DNA of 28,137 bases. Source: Chara braunii. Taxonomy: Eukaryota; Streptophyta; Charophyceae; Charales; Characeae. Shown here in pieces: positions 1 to 10,046 of the stretch; within the stretch, counting starts at the first letter, position 1; the number at the start of each line of letters is the position of its first letter. Location of the stretch: positions 568,356-596,492 of the forward strand of contig BFEA01000239.1 of assembly GCA_003427395.1 (NCBI GenBank). The letters are read 5' to 3'. A program made the position numbers and the translations under genes. The notes under the pieces were generated by a model. That model did no database searches. It saw only the letters and a list, made by a program, of their open reading frames with translations, and had not been told where the DNA came from.

Positions 1-1072
1 GCAAAAACACACGCTCCCTCCCGTTTGGCCGGAGGACCCCTGAGCAGCATTGATTACTCCACCATAGGCGGAGGATTGACTGTCAGCTTGCCTTGGCTCT
101 CTCTTTCCTCTCAGACCTGGAAGACCAGCTCTGTCCGATAATCCATTGCCACCTAGAAAGAAATCGCCCATTAGCTCTGCTTGCCTGTGTTTCCCCCTCC
201 TCAGCCCTGTCCGTGGGTCACCAACGTCCTTTTCCTTGTTTCCCTTCCACAAGTCCGCCCGTTATTTCTTTTACCTATGTTTTTCCTTTCCTCAGTTTTG
301 CTCCTACATCGTCATATCTCATCACCCATTAGGCCTTCTTCCTTCTTTTGAGATTTGAAATCTGTACCCCGTTCCTCATTTGGGGAAGTCCTTTTTGAAC
401 CTCTCCTCCCTTGCTCCCGCCTTCCGTTTTACCAGACCCCGGCTGCTACTCCCCCATTGTGGTGGTCCGAGTCCGACCATTTTCTCTTTAGACTTCTGAT
501 CTGGGGGTACTTTGCTCATACTCTGCGCTCCGCTGTCCAACATTCCTTTGTCGTGTCGTTGGATATTGTCCATTGTTCTGCAATCAGTTCTCTAGGAATT
601 CTGTTGGGATGCCGACTTGACCAGATTATGCCGATCTTTCCATCGTAGAACTTGCCCAATCTGCTATGCCACTTTGTCAGTTACCGGCCAGATCTGCTAG
701 AATTTAGCTAGTGGCCCCTGCTCTGTCTCTGGATTGTTCCGTCCCTAGAGTTTATCGTTTCTCCATTGGCAGAGGATTTCTGATTTGCCGTTCAGTCTTC
801 TGAAGGGTTCGCTGTTAGCTTATTCTGCCTTACTCTTTCCTCTCAGTTTGCACTGTCGGTGTCCTTTCCCTTTTTTTCCTCTTCCGTACTCCTCCTCCTG
901 ATGGGGCTTCCTCTGGCTTTGTCTTGCTGAACTCCACCTTCTGCTGGCCAAGTACTTTTGTCCCTGCCCTCTGCCAAGAGTTTCGACTTGTAACGGGGTC
1001 TTCCTCTGTGCCCACTTCTTCTCTCGGCGGTTAGTCTGTCCGTCAGGGATTCTGCCTCTTCTTCTCTTGCAG
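1..1072. other. Pyrimidine-rich stretch without a recognised gene
   Basis: The plus strand is strongly C/T-rich. It carries several motifs that look like plus-strand 3' splice sites: a pyrimidine run ending in TCAG at 111-114, 201-204, 292-295 and 843-846, and TTGCAG ending at 1072. The blocks around 65-114 and 770-846 share GGCGGAGGATT / GGCAGAGGATT starts and identical CTTTCCTCTCAG ends, which suggests an old duplication. Short open frames on both strands show no motif, repeat or family resemblance. A transcribed leader with introns or an LTR/leader of a decayed element are both possible; neither can be shown here. Confidence 0.4.
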
Positions 1073-1143
1073 ATGACTCGTAAAGGCGCCATCCTTATCT
1101 GTCCCTCGTCGCCGGTTGGGGATATTAGTCGGGGGGAGCGGAG
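1073..1143 (+). other. Possible short first coding exon, unidentified
   Basis: A long pyrimidine tract ends in CTTGCAG at 1072, immediately followed by ATG at 1073. The frame reads 23 codons plus two bases (start MTRKGAILICPSSPVG) to a good 5' splice-site-like GAG|GTAAGA at 1143/1144. If the donor is ignored the frame stops at once. An acceptor directly at an ATG is the usual look of a coding exon after an intron in the 5' leader, and some retroelements have this too. No partner exon was found downstream because hairpin repeats begin about 40 bases later. The peptide is too short to identify. The call rests only on splice-like signals and may be chance. Confidence 0.2.
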
Positions 1144-1181
1144 GTAAGAAGTTATCTGGGGAGGGTATATGGAGGACGGGG

Positions 1182-1511
1182 GTTATGGAACATGTCTTGA
1201 TCCTCAGCCTGGTTCATTTTTCTCAAAGCCAAAACAGGAAGAGGCCGAGCCACCCAAACTTATGAAACATGCTCAGACCTCCTCGTTCAGAAACCAAAGA
1301 AACTAAAAAAAAAAAAAAAAAAAAGTAAACAAGGCGACCAAGCCACCTAAACTTATGGAACATGCTTGGTCCCTGAAAATTCATTCACAGTCAGCCCTCA
1401 CAAGTCAGAGCAACCATACCACCCAAACTTATGGAACATGTCTGGTTCTCCAAGCAATTCAAAATAAACATAGCATTGGGTCTCCCCAAACTTATGGAGA
1501 CTTGCCCAGCC
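1182..1511. repeat. Hairpin repeat family with conserved loop (four copies plus a fragment)
   Basis: Four units lie about 75-95 bp apart. Each has a core close to CACCYAAACTTATGGAACAT flanked by inverted arms. Arms: 1243-1250 with 1271-1278 (6 of 8 pairs); 1336-1343 GACCAAGC with 1364-1371 GCTTGGTC (8 of 8); 1412-1419 AACCATAC with 1440-1447 GTCTGGTT (7 of 8); 1480-1484 GTCTC with 1497-1501 GAGAC (5 of 5, with TGGG/CCCA just outside). A fragment of the core lies at about 1182-1197. The loop is the constant part and the stems change on both sides. No coding potential is evident. Confidence 0.75.
1305..1324 (+). repeat. Twenty-base A tract between hairpin units
   Basis: An uninterrupted run of about 20 A lies between the first and second hairpin units of the surrounding repeat. 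It could be a slippage tract or the relic of a polyadenylated RNA copied back into DNA. No target-site duplication was identified around it. Confidence 0.8.
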
Positions 1512-2410
1512 TTTAATAGACCCAGTCAAACTCAAGCAATACTGCCTTTCTCCCATCCTCCCCCCAGATGCAACCCCACAGTCTGCTTTCAAACAATCAA
1601 TGAAACTGAAACTGACATTGCACATACAGTCCTTTACTTAGTCTGGTTTGTGTCCTGAAAGTCAAACTGAAAAGTCAAAGTAGGGATGCACTCAATATAT
1701 TCAGTCAAAACATATCAAGGGATACAGAGAAAGGTTATAGCTGGGTTTATAGAAGGGAAACAATGGTTACCTCTCAGTTCCTTGCCTCCAGAACTCCTCC
1801 CGAGTTCCGGCAGAGCTCCCGCAATCGGTGGGCTGACTCCCCACAGAGTCTTGCTGCGGTCCTACAGGTTGCAATACCGTCTGCCGCCTTCCCCTCGTAA
1901 CAGGACTAGACTTAGATTAAGAAGGGCAGAAGTGGGTAGATTTGAGACTCTCAGATCCAAGAGTGGTGCACTCAGACTCGCGAGAGAGGGCCTTGTAATC
2001 TTCCATTGCCAGAGGGCCCCGCAATGGTGGCCAATGCGCAGTATAATCAGTCGGACCACGGTCAATTGAAGCCCAAACGCAGAGCAACTGCCTCCAACAG
2101 TCCTCCCTGTTGCAACATTAGCCCCCCTGTACCGAGCTGGACCATTCTCCTAAACCGCAATGACAATGCCCCTGACTAGTCAGTTGCTGCACAACTTGGA
2201 AATGCTGCGTTCAAATAGAGGACACGTAACACGCAGCCAGACATGGAGGTTTCGAGCAGTGGGATACCGTGCAATGAGCCGCGTAATTCCAGCAACATCA
2301 CAATGCTCCTTAATACAACATCATGTATGCGGCAGTGGCTCAAGAACAGCCTCATGTAAAAACAGTGCACCTCTGTATCAATAATATTGATGCCCCCGAC
2401 CAGCAAGCCT
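1512..2410. other. No recognised gene
   Basis: Moderately GC-balanced sequence with short open frames on both strands. None has a recognisable domain, and none is supported by splice-like signals. A small perfect palindrome (ATCAAT, AAT loop, ATTGAT) lies at about 2379-2393 just before the TATA-like site. Confidence 0.5.
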
Positions 2411-2416
2411 AGCCAC

Positions 2417-2423
2417 TATAAAG
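2417..2423 (+). promoter_or_regulatory. TATA-like element
   Basis: TATAAAG in a GC-containing surrounding (CCACTATAAAGCGAACGG) fits an RNA polymerase II TATA box on the plus strand. A start would be expected about 25-35 bases downstream, near 2445-2455. It precedes the exon-intron candidate at 2730-3292, which is the only support. A TATA-like heptamer is frequent by chance. Confidence 0.25.
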
Positions 2424-2729
2424 CGAACGGAGCCTTTCTACCCCACCGGTGCTCAGTACTCAGACGATCTTGGTGGGGGAACACTGCAAACGTTGTGCAT
2501 TAGCAGATCAGCTGCATATACAAACACGATTCAGCAGTGCAGTGCCCGCACAACAAACCGTAACTCCCTCTAGCAACAACAGTATTTGTGCACAGTATTA
2601 CACAGTGTACCCGGGCATGGCCCAATATGACCTTAGCAAGGTACCATACCGATCCCAATAGTTAGGTGAAGGGTCACAACAAGTCGTGCTGCCGACGCCT
2701 AGCACCACAACACAGCCCATGCATCCGGC

Positions 2730-3292
2730 TTGTTCGCTTCCTCATACGGCAACATGAGAAGTGCGTCAGCCAGTAAGCGAGCTTTCACCACGCTTGATAC
2801 GGTGAGCAGCCCTCTTGGTCGGTCAAGTAAGCCTGCAATTGTCGTTCCCTCTTCCCGCTACTTTCCCGTCATCAAAGCATTCAGCAGAGGCGACCACGAC
2901 GTAGTGGCATCTATATTGAGATTCAGCATACTTCGACGGAGGCTACTCCTTGGTTTACAGGTAAGTCTTTGACCTTCACTGCCCGCTTGCACTCAGACTT
3001 TCCTCTACCCGACTCGCCCTTCACACATAGGGAAACTGGACTTTCTCCTAGAGCATTACCAGATGCAACCAACCGCATCACGGCCTCGCCTCCCGTACCT
3101 ATCAGAAGTACAAATTGAAAGTGAACCTGCCTCCGGAGTATGGGAAGGCCCTCGACAGAATCTCTTGCTATTGGCACACGACAAAACTCTGCAGCTCGAC
3201 TTTCGGTTCATCCCGCATCGCCAGCTCGGCCTCGTACGCGGAAACCAGCGGGGCTACTTCCATCATTAGGATGGACAACGCGTCGGGCAATG
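2730..3292 (+). CDS. Candidate spliced gene fragment, unidentified
   Basis: Two open segments are joined by a phase-consistent GT-AG intron. The first runs open in frame to CAG|GTAAGT at 2960/2961. The candidate intron, 2961-3051, is 91 bases and ends in CTTTCTCCTAG. The second segment, 3052-3292, opens in the phase required by the first and ends at another strong donor, G|GTAAGT at 3292/3293. The second exon reads as plausible protein (for example KYKLKVNLPPEYGKALDRIS). I recognise no family. The ATG at 2730 is only the first available one, and neither the true start nor a 3' partner exon was found. Both donors are followed by similar text (GGTAAGTCTT-AACCT), so the two exon ends could instead be copies of one repeat. 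Confidence 0.25.
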
Positions 3293-3353
3293 GTAAGTCT
3301 TCAACCTCACAGCTGGCCCCACGCTACTTGCTTTGAAGAGGCGTACAGAAAAT

Positions 3354-4514
3354 GAATGAACCTATCCGCAAAGGCGGCTAGATTCATTCCCCACTTAGGC
3401 AACAATTAACTACTCCCCCGGCACAACTTCTCTACTAACAACCTAAAAAAACTGACCACTAAACTCTAAATCTAACACCGCCACCGCATTCGCCACCCTT
3501 TGAAACCCCAGAAACGACTCCTCCCTCGCTCATTTTCATTAGGAAACGAGCGAGATCTTCACTTCCCCACACTGCCATATCCACACACACGAGGCTCCCG
3601 CGCAGTGCTTCTCTCTTATAGTCTGTAAACTAACACTCCTCACCTAAATCTAACTCCACTAACTAAAACGCAGTACAAAAAAGGCCTCACCTATCACTTT
3701 ATTTCACTAGATTTCACTTTAAACCGAACGAGAAACGGGTTTTCTTACTTCATGTCATAACTCCTCCCGCCATCTTCATCGCACCCTTTTCCCCTTCTAA
3801 CCATCCATATACTAACTTTTGTCCTATTTTAACAACAGATTCGGGCTCGCCAGCCCTCAAAACCCCAAAATCGGTCTTTACTCCGCCCGATTCTGTTAAG
3901 GAACGGGCGAGTTGTGTCTTCTTCACTCCGCCATAGCCAATCTATGTCCCTGAATGCACCTGGCCCAGTACGTCGTCCACGTACACTCCGCCCCCCGTCT
4001 TCACTTACCGTTCGTTCGTCGCTCCTCTGTCTTCCCATTCGCAGCTACGCAGCGCTTGGTAGCCGCAGTGACCCGGCCCGATTACTCAGCAGTCTCGGCT
4101 ACTCCGCTTCTCCTCCTCTCTACGCCGGCTATCTCTCCTACTTCCTAATTTGCTAACTCACTACCAGAACTAACTTGATCCTCGAGCTCGCCCGGGGCTA
4201 AAACGCTGGAACGGCATCTTCTCCCGCTCGATTCTAGTGAGAGACGAGTGAACTTATGGTTTCACTCCTCCGCCATACCCACCGTTGTCAGTCTTCCGCG
4301 ACACCTTCTCTTAACATTCCTTCTCCACTAACTTCCACCAAAATCTAACCATACTAATGAAATCGCCTGGCCTTGATCCCTCAAAACCACCTCTTCCCTC
4401 GCTTGAGTCTGATAAGGATCGGGCGAGTTGAGCTTCTTCTACTGCGCCACCCCCTTTTCTCCATAACTCTTCTCTTCGAATGAATCCAATGCGAAAACGC
4501 GCCCAGATTCATTC
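3354..4514. repeat. Dispersed hairpin repeat family bounded by a second hairpin pair
   Basis: Four diverged units of roughly 90 bp begin near 3497, 3856, 4194 and 4378. Each has CCCT-AAAACC-like text, a GC-rich hairpin, then TTCTTCACT-CCGCCATA-like text. Stems: 3525-3531/3548-3554, 3884-3889/3904-3909, 4225-4230/4245-4250 and 4398-4405/4420-4427. A different hairpin stands at each end of the block: 3354-3389 (GAATGAA/TTCATTC outer stem, CCGC/GCGG inner stem) and 4478-4514 (GAATGAATC/GATTCATTC outer, GCG/CGC inner). No protein is encoded convincingly on either strand. Confidence 0.7.
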
Positions 4515-5535
4515 CGTCCGTTAATCCCGACTCCTCTCCATTGCTGGCCGTCGCTCCTTGCCTTTCTGCCTTATCTCACCGTCCTAGCGCCCGACACACT
4601 CATTCGCTGCGCTATCTGCCTCGCTCGCTTCCGATGTGTGGCACCCGATAGTCATAATGACCCGGTCTCTACTGTTTCAACTGTTCTGGCCTCTCCGCTC
4701 TTGTCATGTGTGCATTTAGCACATATGTGCGCCCAGGTTCAGCCCTTTCTTCGTTGCCCGTTGTCGCTGCCCTTCTTTCTTGCTCTGCCTGCGCCTAGCA
4801 CACCCTACCACCCAAATTCACTCTCCTATCAAACGCACCCGGTGCGTTTTAAGGTCGGGTTCGCTCCTACTCCGCCCACTTGCTGCCTCATACTGCAGTG
4901 CCTTCTCTGCCTTCGTCCCGCCAACCTTCTTGCCCGATATCGAACTGTGCACTACTCCGGGTACTAGGACAAACGATATGACCAGCAGGCGATGGTTATG
5001 AAAAAATCAAGACATGCCAACTCTGCCGCCGAGTCTTAGTGGGAACGGATTGTGTTGAGACCGCCCTGTGCTAGGCCGTAGCAGTGACTCTGAGGCCGCG
5101 TCGGGTAAAAGGGCACTGACTCTCCTTGGAACCTACAGCAAGCACTAAGGTGGGCAGGTCCCGGTGCAGATTTTGGTGGTAGAAGCTAGTATTCAAATGA
5201 AAGTTCAGGTCCCGCGGGGCCGCTGCTGTAGTAAACTCCCCAAACCGTGCCCCAGTCCCACAGACATGTCCATACATAGACCCCTCCTCAACGAACTGCG
5301 GGGGATGGATGGTGCTCCCTCAGAGGCCCTCACAACCCAGGTTCCTTCCGCCTCGTGGGCTTAGTCACCCACCAGCTCGTATGCATGTTCAAAATGAGCA
5401 GTATAGGAACATTTTGTCAACACCTCGACATGCCGGGATCCGAACGGGCTTGTCAAAAGGAGGCGCGCGCTCAAGGTCCTTGACTGTCGTGACGACCTTT
5501 AAATCCGGGCATCTCGTCTGAGTCAAGGAACGCCA
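4515..5535. other. No recognised gene
   Basis: Open frames here, such as the C/T-rich stretch 4638-4967, have low-complexity compositions and no domain. A short near-perfect palindrome (TCAAGG-T-CCTTGA) lies near 5472-5484. Nothing ties this segment to the elements on either side. Confidence 0.5.
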
Positions 5536-5585
5536 GATCATAAAAATAATATTACAATTAAAATAATAAAATATTTTTAGAACTT
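5536..5585. other. AT-rich island
   Basis: About 50 bases are almost pure A/T (ATAAAAATAATATTAC and similar) in otherwise GC-balanced DNA. It marks a compositional break roughly 0.5 kb before the first recognisable retroelement coding sequence and may lie near an insertion or deletion boundary. No terminal repeats were found around it. Confidence 0.5.
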
Positions 5586-6099
5586 TCTAATCGTCAGGAT
5601 ACGACAAATGAGGAATGAGATTCTGCTAGTACCGTTATGACGTTGCTGACGGCCATACCAGACGGGATAGCCCCATGGCCGCTTGATCTCGTTCCCGGAA
5701 TCTCTCAAACGAACTGTAACCAATAGCACTAGGTCCAAGGTTGAGCCTAACTTTTACGAACACCTAGATAAGTGGACTCGGCGCGACACGTAGTTCTATC
5801 GAAACGTCCTCATAATCACATTGTTGTCGATGTCGTCCTCAACACATACGCATAGGTCACAGGCAAGCGTATCGATCGAGAGACATAATCTTTTTAATCC
5901 CAATTTAATCAAAAATAAAGAAATTGGACCGACGATCACGCCGATTCTTCAATCATCAACAAATAAAATCGCGCGTGCCTCAAACCTGCACGTCCACACA
6001 CTCTCTACTCTGGTCAACCATCCAGTCAAATGTCAGTCACAGACGCGGCCGCGCCCTCGCGCGGAATACTTAAATTTTAAAACAAACTTATTTCCTGTC

Positions 6100-7016
6100 A
6101 CTTACAAAAAACAGGCCGGATACCCTTGTAAGGGTATTCGCACCGACAACGAGACATACATGGTAGACTTAGAGGACCCGGTAACTGGCCGTGGGGAACT
6201 CCTCCGACTCATTGGGACCGGAGGAGACCCTCCTAAAGGAAAACTGGCAACATGGTCACCTTCGTTCGAAGATAGCGCTTGAAAGGGGTTTTTTGTTCGA
6301 ATGGAGGGAATGAGAGAGAGGGTGGAAATCATGATTGAGGAGGCATTCAGTAAGAAAGCATGGATTAAGATGGGCCTGCCTCAAAAGAAAAGGAGGCAGG
6401 AGGACGAGGCCTTAGGTGTCATGGTAGCGGAAAAAGAATCGGAGGTTGAACTTGGGGCCAGTTTGTCCAAGCTAAAAAAAGTGCAGAAGGAGGTACCAAA
6501 AGTCGCACTCGAAATCCCCGATTTGCTACAGCTCATCAAAGTTATCAGATATCACAAAGTAGGGGTGGACTTGACGACGCTTGCCAAATGCAAAGAGGAA
6601 GTGCGAAAGAGTTACTGTCTGAATGGAAAAGTAATCAGTATTCAACCTCGTATCGCGGAAACAACAAAGACGACCCCGACCGTTCATTTTTTTGAAGAAA
6701 TATCCCGGAGGGGAGTGTTCTGAAGTACAAGCCAGTAGAAAGCTAAGCCAGTCTCAATCCTACTAGAGACGTCCAAGGAGGAGGCTATGGAAAAGGAAGA
6801 AGAGGTTCTACGAGTAATCCGAGAAAGACGAGCAACAGAAGGACATCGGATACCGGATGAGGTGGCCGACACCATGAAGATAGGAATAGAGGGGTTTTTA
6901 ACGGAGGAAGAAACCATTCTGATCAAAAGGACGTACCAGTAATTTCACCTGGCATTCGCCTTTAATGATCATCAGAAAGGGCGGCTAGATGCGAAGCTAA
7001 TCTCCCCGTTAGGATC
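6100..7016 (+). pseudogene. Retroelement 1, Pol region upstream of RT (broken)
   Basis: Frame 1 reads a protein-like stretch with the stop at 6280-6282, then a long open piece 6301-6720 (start MEGMRERVEIMIEEAFSKKA, charged, rich in K and E), a stop at 6721, a short disturbed patch, and frame 1 again from about 6745 to a stop at 6940. The last piece (KEEAMEKEEEVLRVIRERRA) and FHLAFAFNDHQKGRLDAKL after the stop read like the segment that precedes RT in Ty3/gypsy polyproteins. A D-S/T-G protease motif is not visible. Sequence before about 6100 looks non-coding, so no start can be assigned. Assignment to the element rests on position and frame continuity with the RT. Confidence 0.6.
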
Positions 7017-7824
7017 CATACAGTAGAACATGAATGCTGGAACGACAAAGGACCAGCCTACGAGCTCGGGATAGCGGGAGAAGTAACAGACCTACTCAGA
7101 GCAAAAATTGACTCCTTCGTCGCATAGCCTACTGCGTCCCCTTACGCGAACAGGTGGTTCGTCTTTCGGAAACCCAACAAGACACTAAGATGGATTCAGG
7201 ACCTGCAAAAATTGAATGCAGTAACCGTTCGGGACGCGGGGTCACTACCTCAGGCCGACTTAATGGCAGACTTCCACGTCGGCCGGAGCATCTACTCCTT
7301 GGAAGACCTGTATTCAGGATACAATCAACTCTCATTGGATGCCCGAGACAGACCATACACCGCAATGCATACTCCCGTAGGACAATTGCAGATGCAGGTG
7401 ACCCTGATAGGTTTTACGAATGCAGTAGCCGAGGCACAAAGGAGGATGCTCGCCGTAGTCGGGGACATGTTCCCAGATAAATGTGAACCCTACATCGACG
7501 ACAACCCAATCAAGGGCGCTCAGGAGAAGGACGAAACAAAAGTTCGGCTGGGGATCCGAAAATTTGTATGGGACCATCTGCAAGACATCAAGGACTTACT
7601 CAACTGCTTCCTAGTATACAATATCACTGCTAGCGGACCAAAGAGTATTCTGGCAGTTCCGGAGGTGACCATATTGGGATTTCGCTGTGGAGCATATGGG
7701 AGGAAGCCGGACCCGGCGAAAACCGATAAGATATCCCAGTGGCCAACGCCCCTGCTCACAACGACGAAAGTAAGAGCCTTCTTAGGGGTGGTCGGATTCT
7801 GAAGAATTTTCATCAAAAATTTTT
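7017..7824 (+). pseudogene. Retroelement 1 reverse transcriptase (Ty3/gypsy)
   Basis: Reverse transcriptase copies element RNA into DNA in the cytoplasmic particle. Frame 3 shows the family blocks in order: WFVFRKPNKTLRWIQDLQKL, the first catalytic Asp in SLEDLYSGYNQ (Asp at 7305), an IGFTNAVAEAQ block corresponding to the usual PFGL-N-P-TFQ, and the YIDD box at 7491-7502 with both catalytic Asp. The C-terminal end has TILGFRCGAYGRKPDPAKTD and VRAFLGVVGF. It is interrupted by TAG at 7125 and by TGA at 7800 where Trp is usual in the FLG-xx-xxYR-like block, followed by an extra T in the run near 7821 that changes frame. The catalytic centre is intact although the gene is not translatable as one piece. 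Confidence 0.85.
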
Positions 7825-8429
7825 GCCAAAGTGGTCGAGTCTATCCGCGCCATGATTAGAGAGGAATGAACCATGGATTGGACTGAGGAGCCCGAGGTCG
7901 CATCCAAACTCTCAAAAACATACTAACATCGGAACAGGTCACTTTGGCGGCACCATGTTTTGACGATGAAGTAGGACGACCATTTATCCTCGAGACAGAC
8001 GGAGGACCTTTGGCTGTAGGAGGAGTCTTAATACAAAAAGGCAAAGAAGGAAAAAAAAGGCCTATTAGGTTCGAAAGTAGAACCTTGAACTTTGCAGAAC
8101 GACGATACTCCCAATTCGAAAAGGAGGTTCTAGCCGTTCTGCATTGCCTCGAGACCGTCCAAGCCTACCTATTCGGGAGGCGTTTTATTCTAAGGATGGA
8201 TCTGACCAATGTCGCAGGGGCTTTAAATAATTATAAGCCTATAGATCCGACTGTTGGAAAATGGGTAGGCTTCATCTCGCAGTTCGATTACAAAATCGAA
8301 CGAATTGTTGGGCTTAGGAACAAGGCCGATAGGCTAAGTCGGGTTTGCATCACACCCGGAGGAGGTGGAGGATGCGGAACCCATCGATGTCTTTCTGGAA
8401 TACGAAGGAGGAACCCTGGCGGTAGATAA
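7825..8429 (+). pseudogene. Retroelement 1 RT-RNase H connection and RNase H
   Basis: Frame 1 continues after the upstream shift as a tether-like piece (AKVVESIRAMIREE, then TMDWTEE) with a stop at 7867 and another before 7940. Frame 3 then carries RNase H from about 7944. Visible motifs are the first Asp in FILETDGGPLAVGGVL, the Glu in YSQFEKEVLAVL, the second Asp in ILRMDLTN and the terminal KADRLSR, matching the D-E-D-D set of Ty3/gypsy RNase H, which removes the RNA strand during reverse transcription. The GG after TD and the missing His after the third acidic residue depart from the common TDAS and SDH forms and mark a divergent lineage. Frame 3 runs on into a glycine-rich tail that is out of frame with the downstream sequence. 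Confidence 0.8.
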
Positions 8430-8736
8430 CGAAATGGTGAGCAAAGGGTGCGCATTAGGGGAATTGCTGATTCAGACCTTGGAAAAAGGGGCACCCGCCG
8501 TAGTTGCGGAACTCAGGGAAGAACCAGTCACCACACGAGGGCGCAAAGAAAAGCATTCGTGGGGAGCGACAGTGGGTCCGAGGGAGGAATTGATAGCGAT
8601 GACTGTTGAAGGAGGCTAGGAAGCCGTGATGAGTTTAGTAGAGTCTTGGGAATGAGAAGAGCTGCAACTATTGGTGAACCAGGTGCAAGAGAGGCAAGGT
8701 GAGGATCAGGAAGGAAAATAGTTTTTCTATGCTCAG
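8365..8736 (+). pseudogene. Retroelement 1 linker between RNase H and integrase
   Basis: Frame 1, the frame of the integrase that follows, is open with protein-like content from 8365 (MEDAEPIDVFLEYEGGTLAV) to TAG at 8617, then has further stops near 8653 and 8719. It joins RNase H to the integrase zinc finger. No domain is recognised. The overlap with the RNase H frame at 8365-8429 marks a one-base frame change near the end of RNase H. Confidence 0.55.
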
Positions 8737-9702
8737 ATGTACGAGGGGATCTTTCAAGAAATCGGATTGCTGCTGGTAGGGAACAAGCAGCCTATGGAGG
8801 TCAACTTTAAAGCAAGGGAGGAGGCCGAAAGGTACGTCATAAGGAATTGCCATCTGTTCAAAAGGGAGGAAGGTGTTATGCCTAGGAGAGTCGTATGTGG
8901 GAGGTCTAGGCAGTTGGACGTAATCCAGGCGATACACGACGGACTAGCTGGGGGACATCAATCGTCCAAAAGGACCCTTGCAAAAATAACACCTCTCTAC
9001 TATTGGCCAGGCATGGCGGGTATGGTGGCCACGTACTGTCAGATCTGTCTAATCTGCCAGGAACGGAGCTCGATCCGCGTCTTCGAGCCACTTAGACCAA
9101 CACGGGTGCTAGGGCCAGGGTATGTGATCCGTCTCGACCTTTTGGTCATGCCTGTGTCAACAGATGGATACAAGTATATTCTGGATGCTAAGGACAACTT
9201 GAGTGGGTTTGTGGAGGCAATTGCCCTCAAGAAAAAGACGGGAAAAGGGGTAGCGGACTGGATAGAGGATTTATACCTGAGGCATCCCTTCATCAGGAGG
9301 TTCATAGCAGATAATGGAACCGAATTTGTAAACCAGGAAATGTTGAGTATGCTTAAGAGGCTTTGCGTACCTATCAAGCTCATCGAGCCATATCACCCCG
9401 AGGCTAATGCGCCTGTGGAAAGGGGGCACCAGACCTTAAAGAACACGATCGCAAAGCTCGCAGCAGATGATCTTGGGAGTTGGTCCAGGTACCTTAAGCA
9501 GACTGTCTTTTCGGAGAACATGACCGCAAAAAGGACAACGGTATGTATTCCAGCGGAACTTTGGTACGGAAGAGTGATCGATTTTCCTGTGGAGGCGTTG
9601 ATACCCACGTGGAACAGACTAGATGACGATCCGCACATGACCACGGAGGAGCTAATTGAAGCACGATGTCGACAGGTCCTTCGAAACGAGGAGGCCATAT
9701 GA
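8737..9702 (+). pseudogene. Retroelement 1 integrase, DD35E core intact
   Basis: Integrase inserts the cDNA into the chromosome. This 321-codon open piece starts at an arbitrary internal ATG. It holds an H-H-C-C zinc-binding part (His at 8935, the GGHQSSKRT block, then CQICLIC) followed by the catalytic core: Asp in IRLDLLVM at 9136, Asp in IADNGTEF at 9310 and Glu in APVERGHQ at 9418. That gives 57 residues between the two Asp and exactly 35 between the second Asp and Glu, the retroviral/Ty3 integrase arrangement. It ends at TGA 9700 where the frame changes, and the C-terminal domain continues in frame 3. It is the best preserved piece of this element. Confidence 0.9.
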
Positions 9703-10046
9703 AGGACATTGTCAACCGGGTACTGGATAGCAGGATGAGGGACAAAGCAAGGTGGGACCAGGTTAAGAATATCTGAAAGGAGTCACTCAAGGTGGGGGAA
9801 ATGGTACTGGTTAGGAACTCGACACTGGAAAGCACGTGGTTTGGACAGTTGGGAAGGAGGTTCAAAGGCCCCTACCGGATTGCTAAGCGTGTGAGACTGA
9901 ACACCTTTGAATTGGAAGACTTGGATGAAACCGGATTGAAAGGACCCTTCCCAGGGCAACGACTGGTCAGGTTTCTAAGTCGGGATCCAGTGGAACAATG
10001 GCTTCAGGAGGCCCAGGATAAGGAAACCGAGGAGTCCACAAACTGA
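9699..10046 (+). pseudogene. Retroelement 1 integrase C-terminal GPY/F module
   Basis: Frame 3 from 9699 reads MKDIVNRVLDSRMRDKARWD, meets a TGA at 9774, then VGEMVLVRNSTL and RRFKGPYRIAKRV. GPY at 9867-9875 is the GPY/F signature of Ty3/gypsy integrase C-termini. The frame stops after EESTN at 10044-10046, which is taken as the end of Pol. No chromodomain-like tail follows in this frame, unlike retroelement 2. The split from the preceding piece is one frame change at about 9699. Confidence 0.8.

Larger units (their letters stand above)
6100..10046 (+). mobile_element. Retroelement 1: decayed Ty3/gypsy pol remnant
   Basis: A Ty3/gypsy-type pol in the order RT, RNase H, integrase, with catalytic motifs still visible but the frame broken many times. 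In-frame stops include 6280, 6721, 6940, 7125, 7800, 8617 and 9774, and there are several frame changes. Coding similarity to Pol fades upstream of about 6100. No Gag, protease active site or primer-binding site is recognisable, and no LTR pair is found. It is therefore 5'-truncated or too diverged to see. Its Pol differs clearly from that of retroelement 2, so the two are separate lineages, not copies of one. Confidence 0.85.

Noticed and set aside
4638-4967. 109-codon open frame
   Set aside because: Composition follows the C/T-rich strand; no domain, no splice or promoter support, and overlapping frames are equally open.
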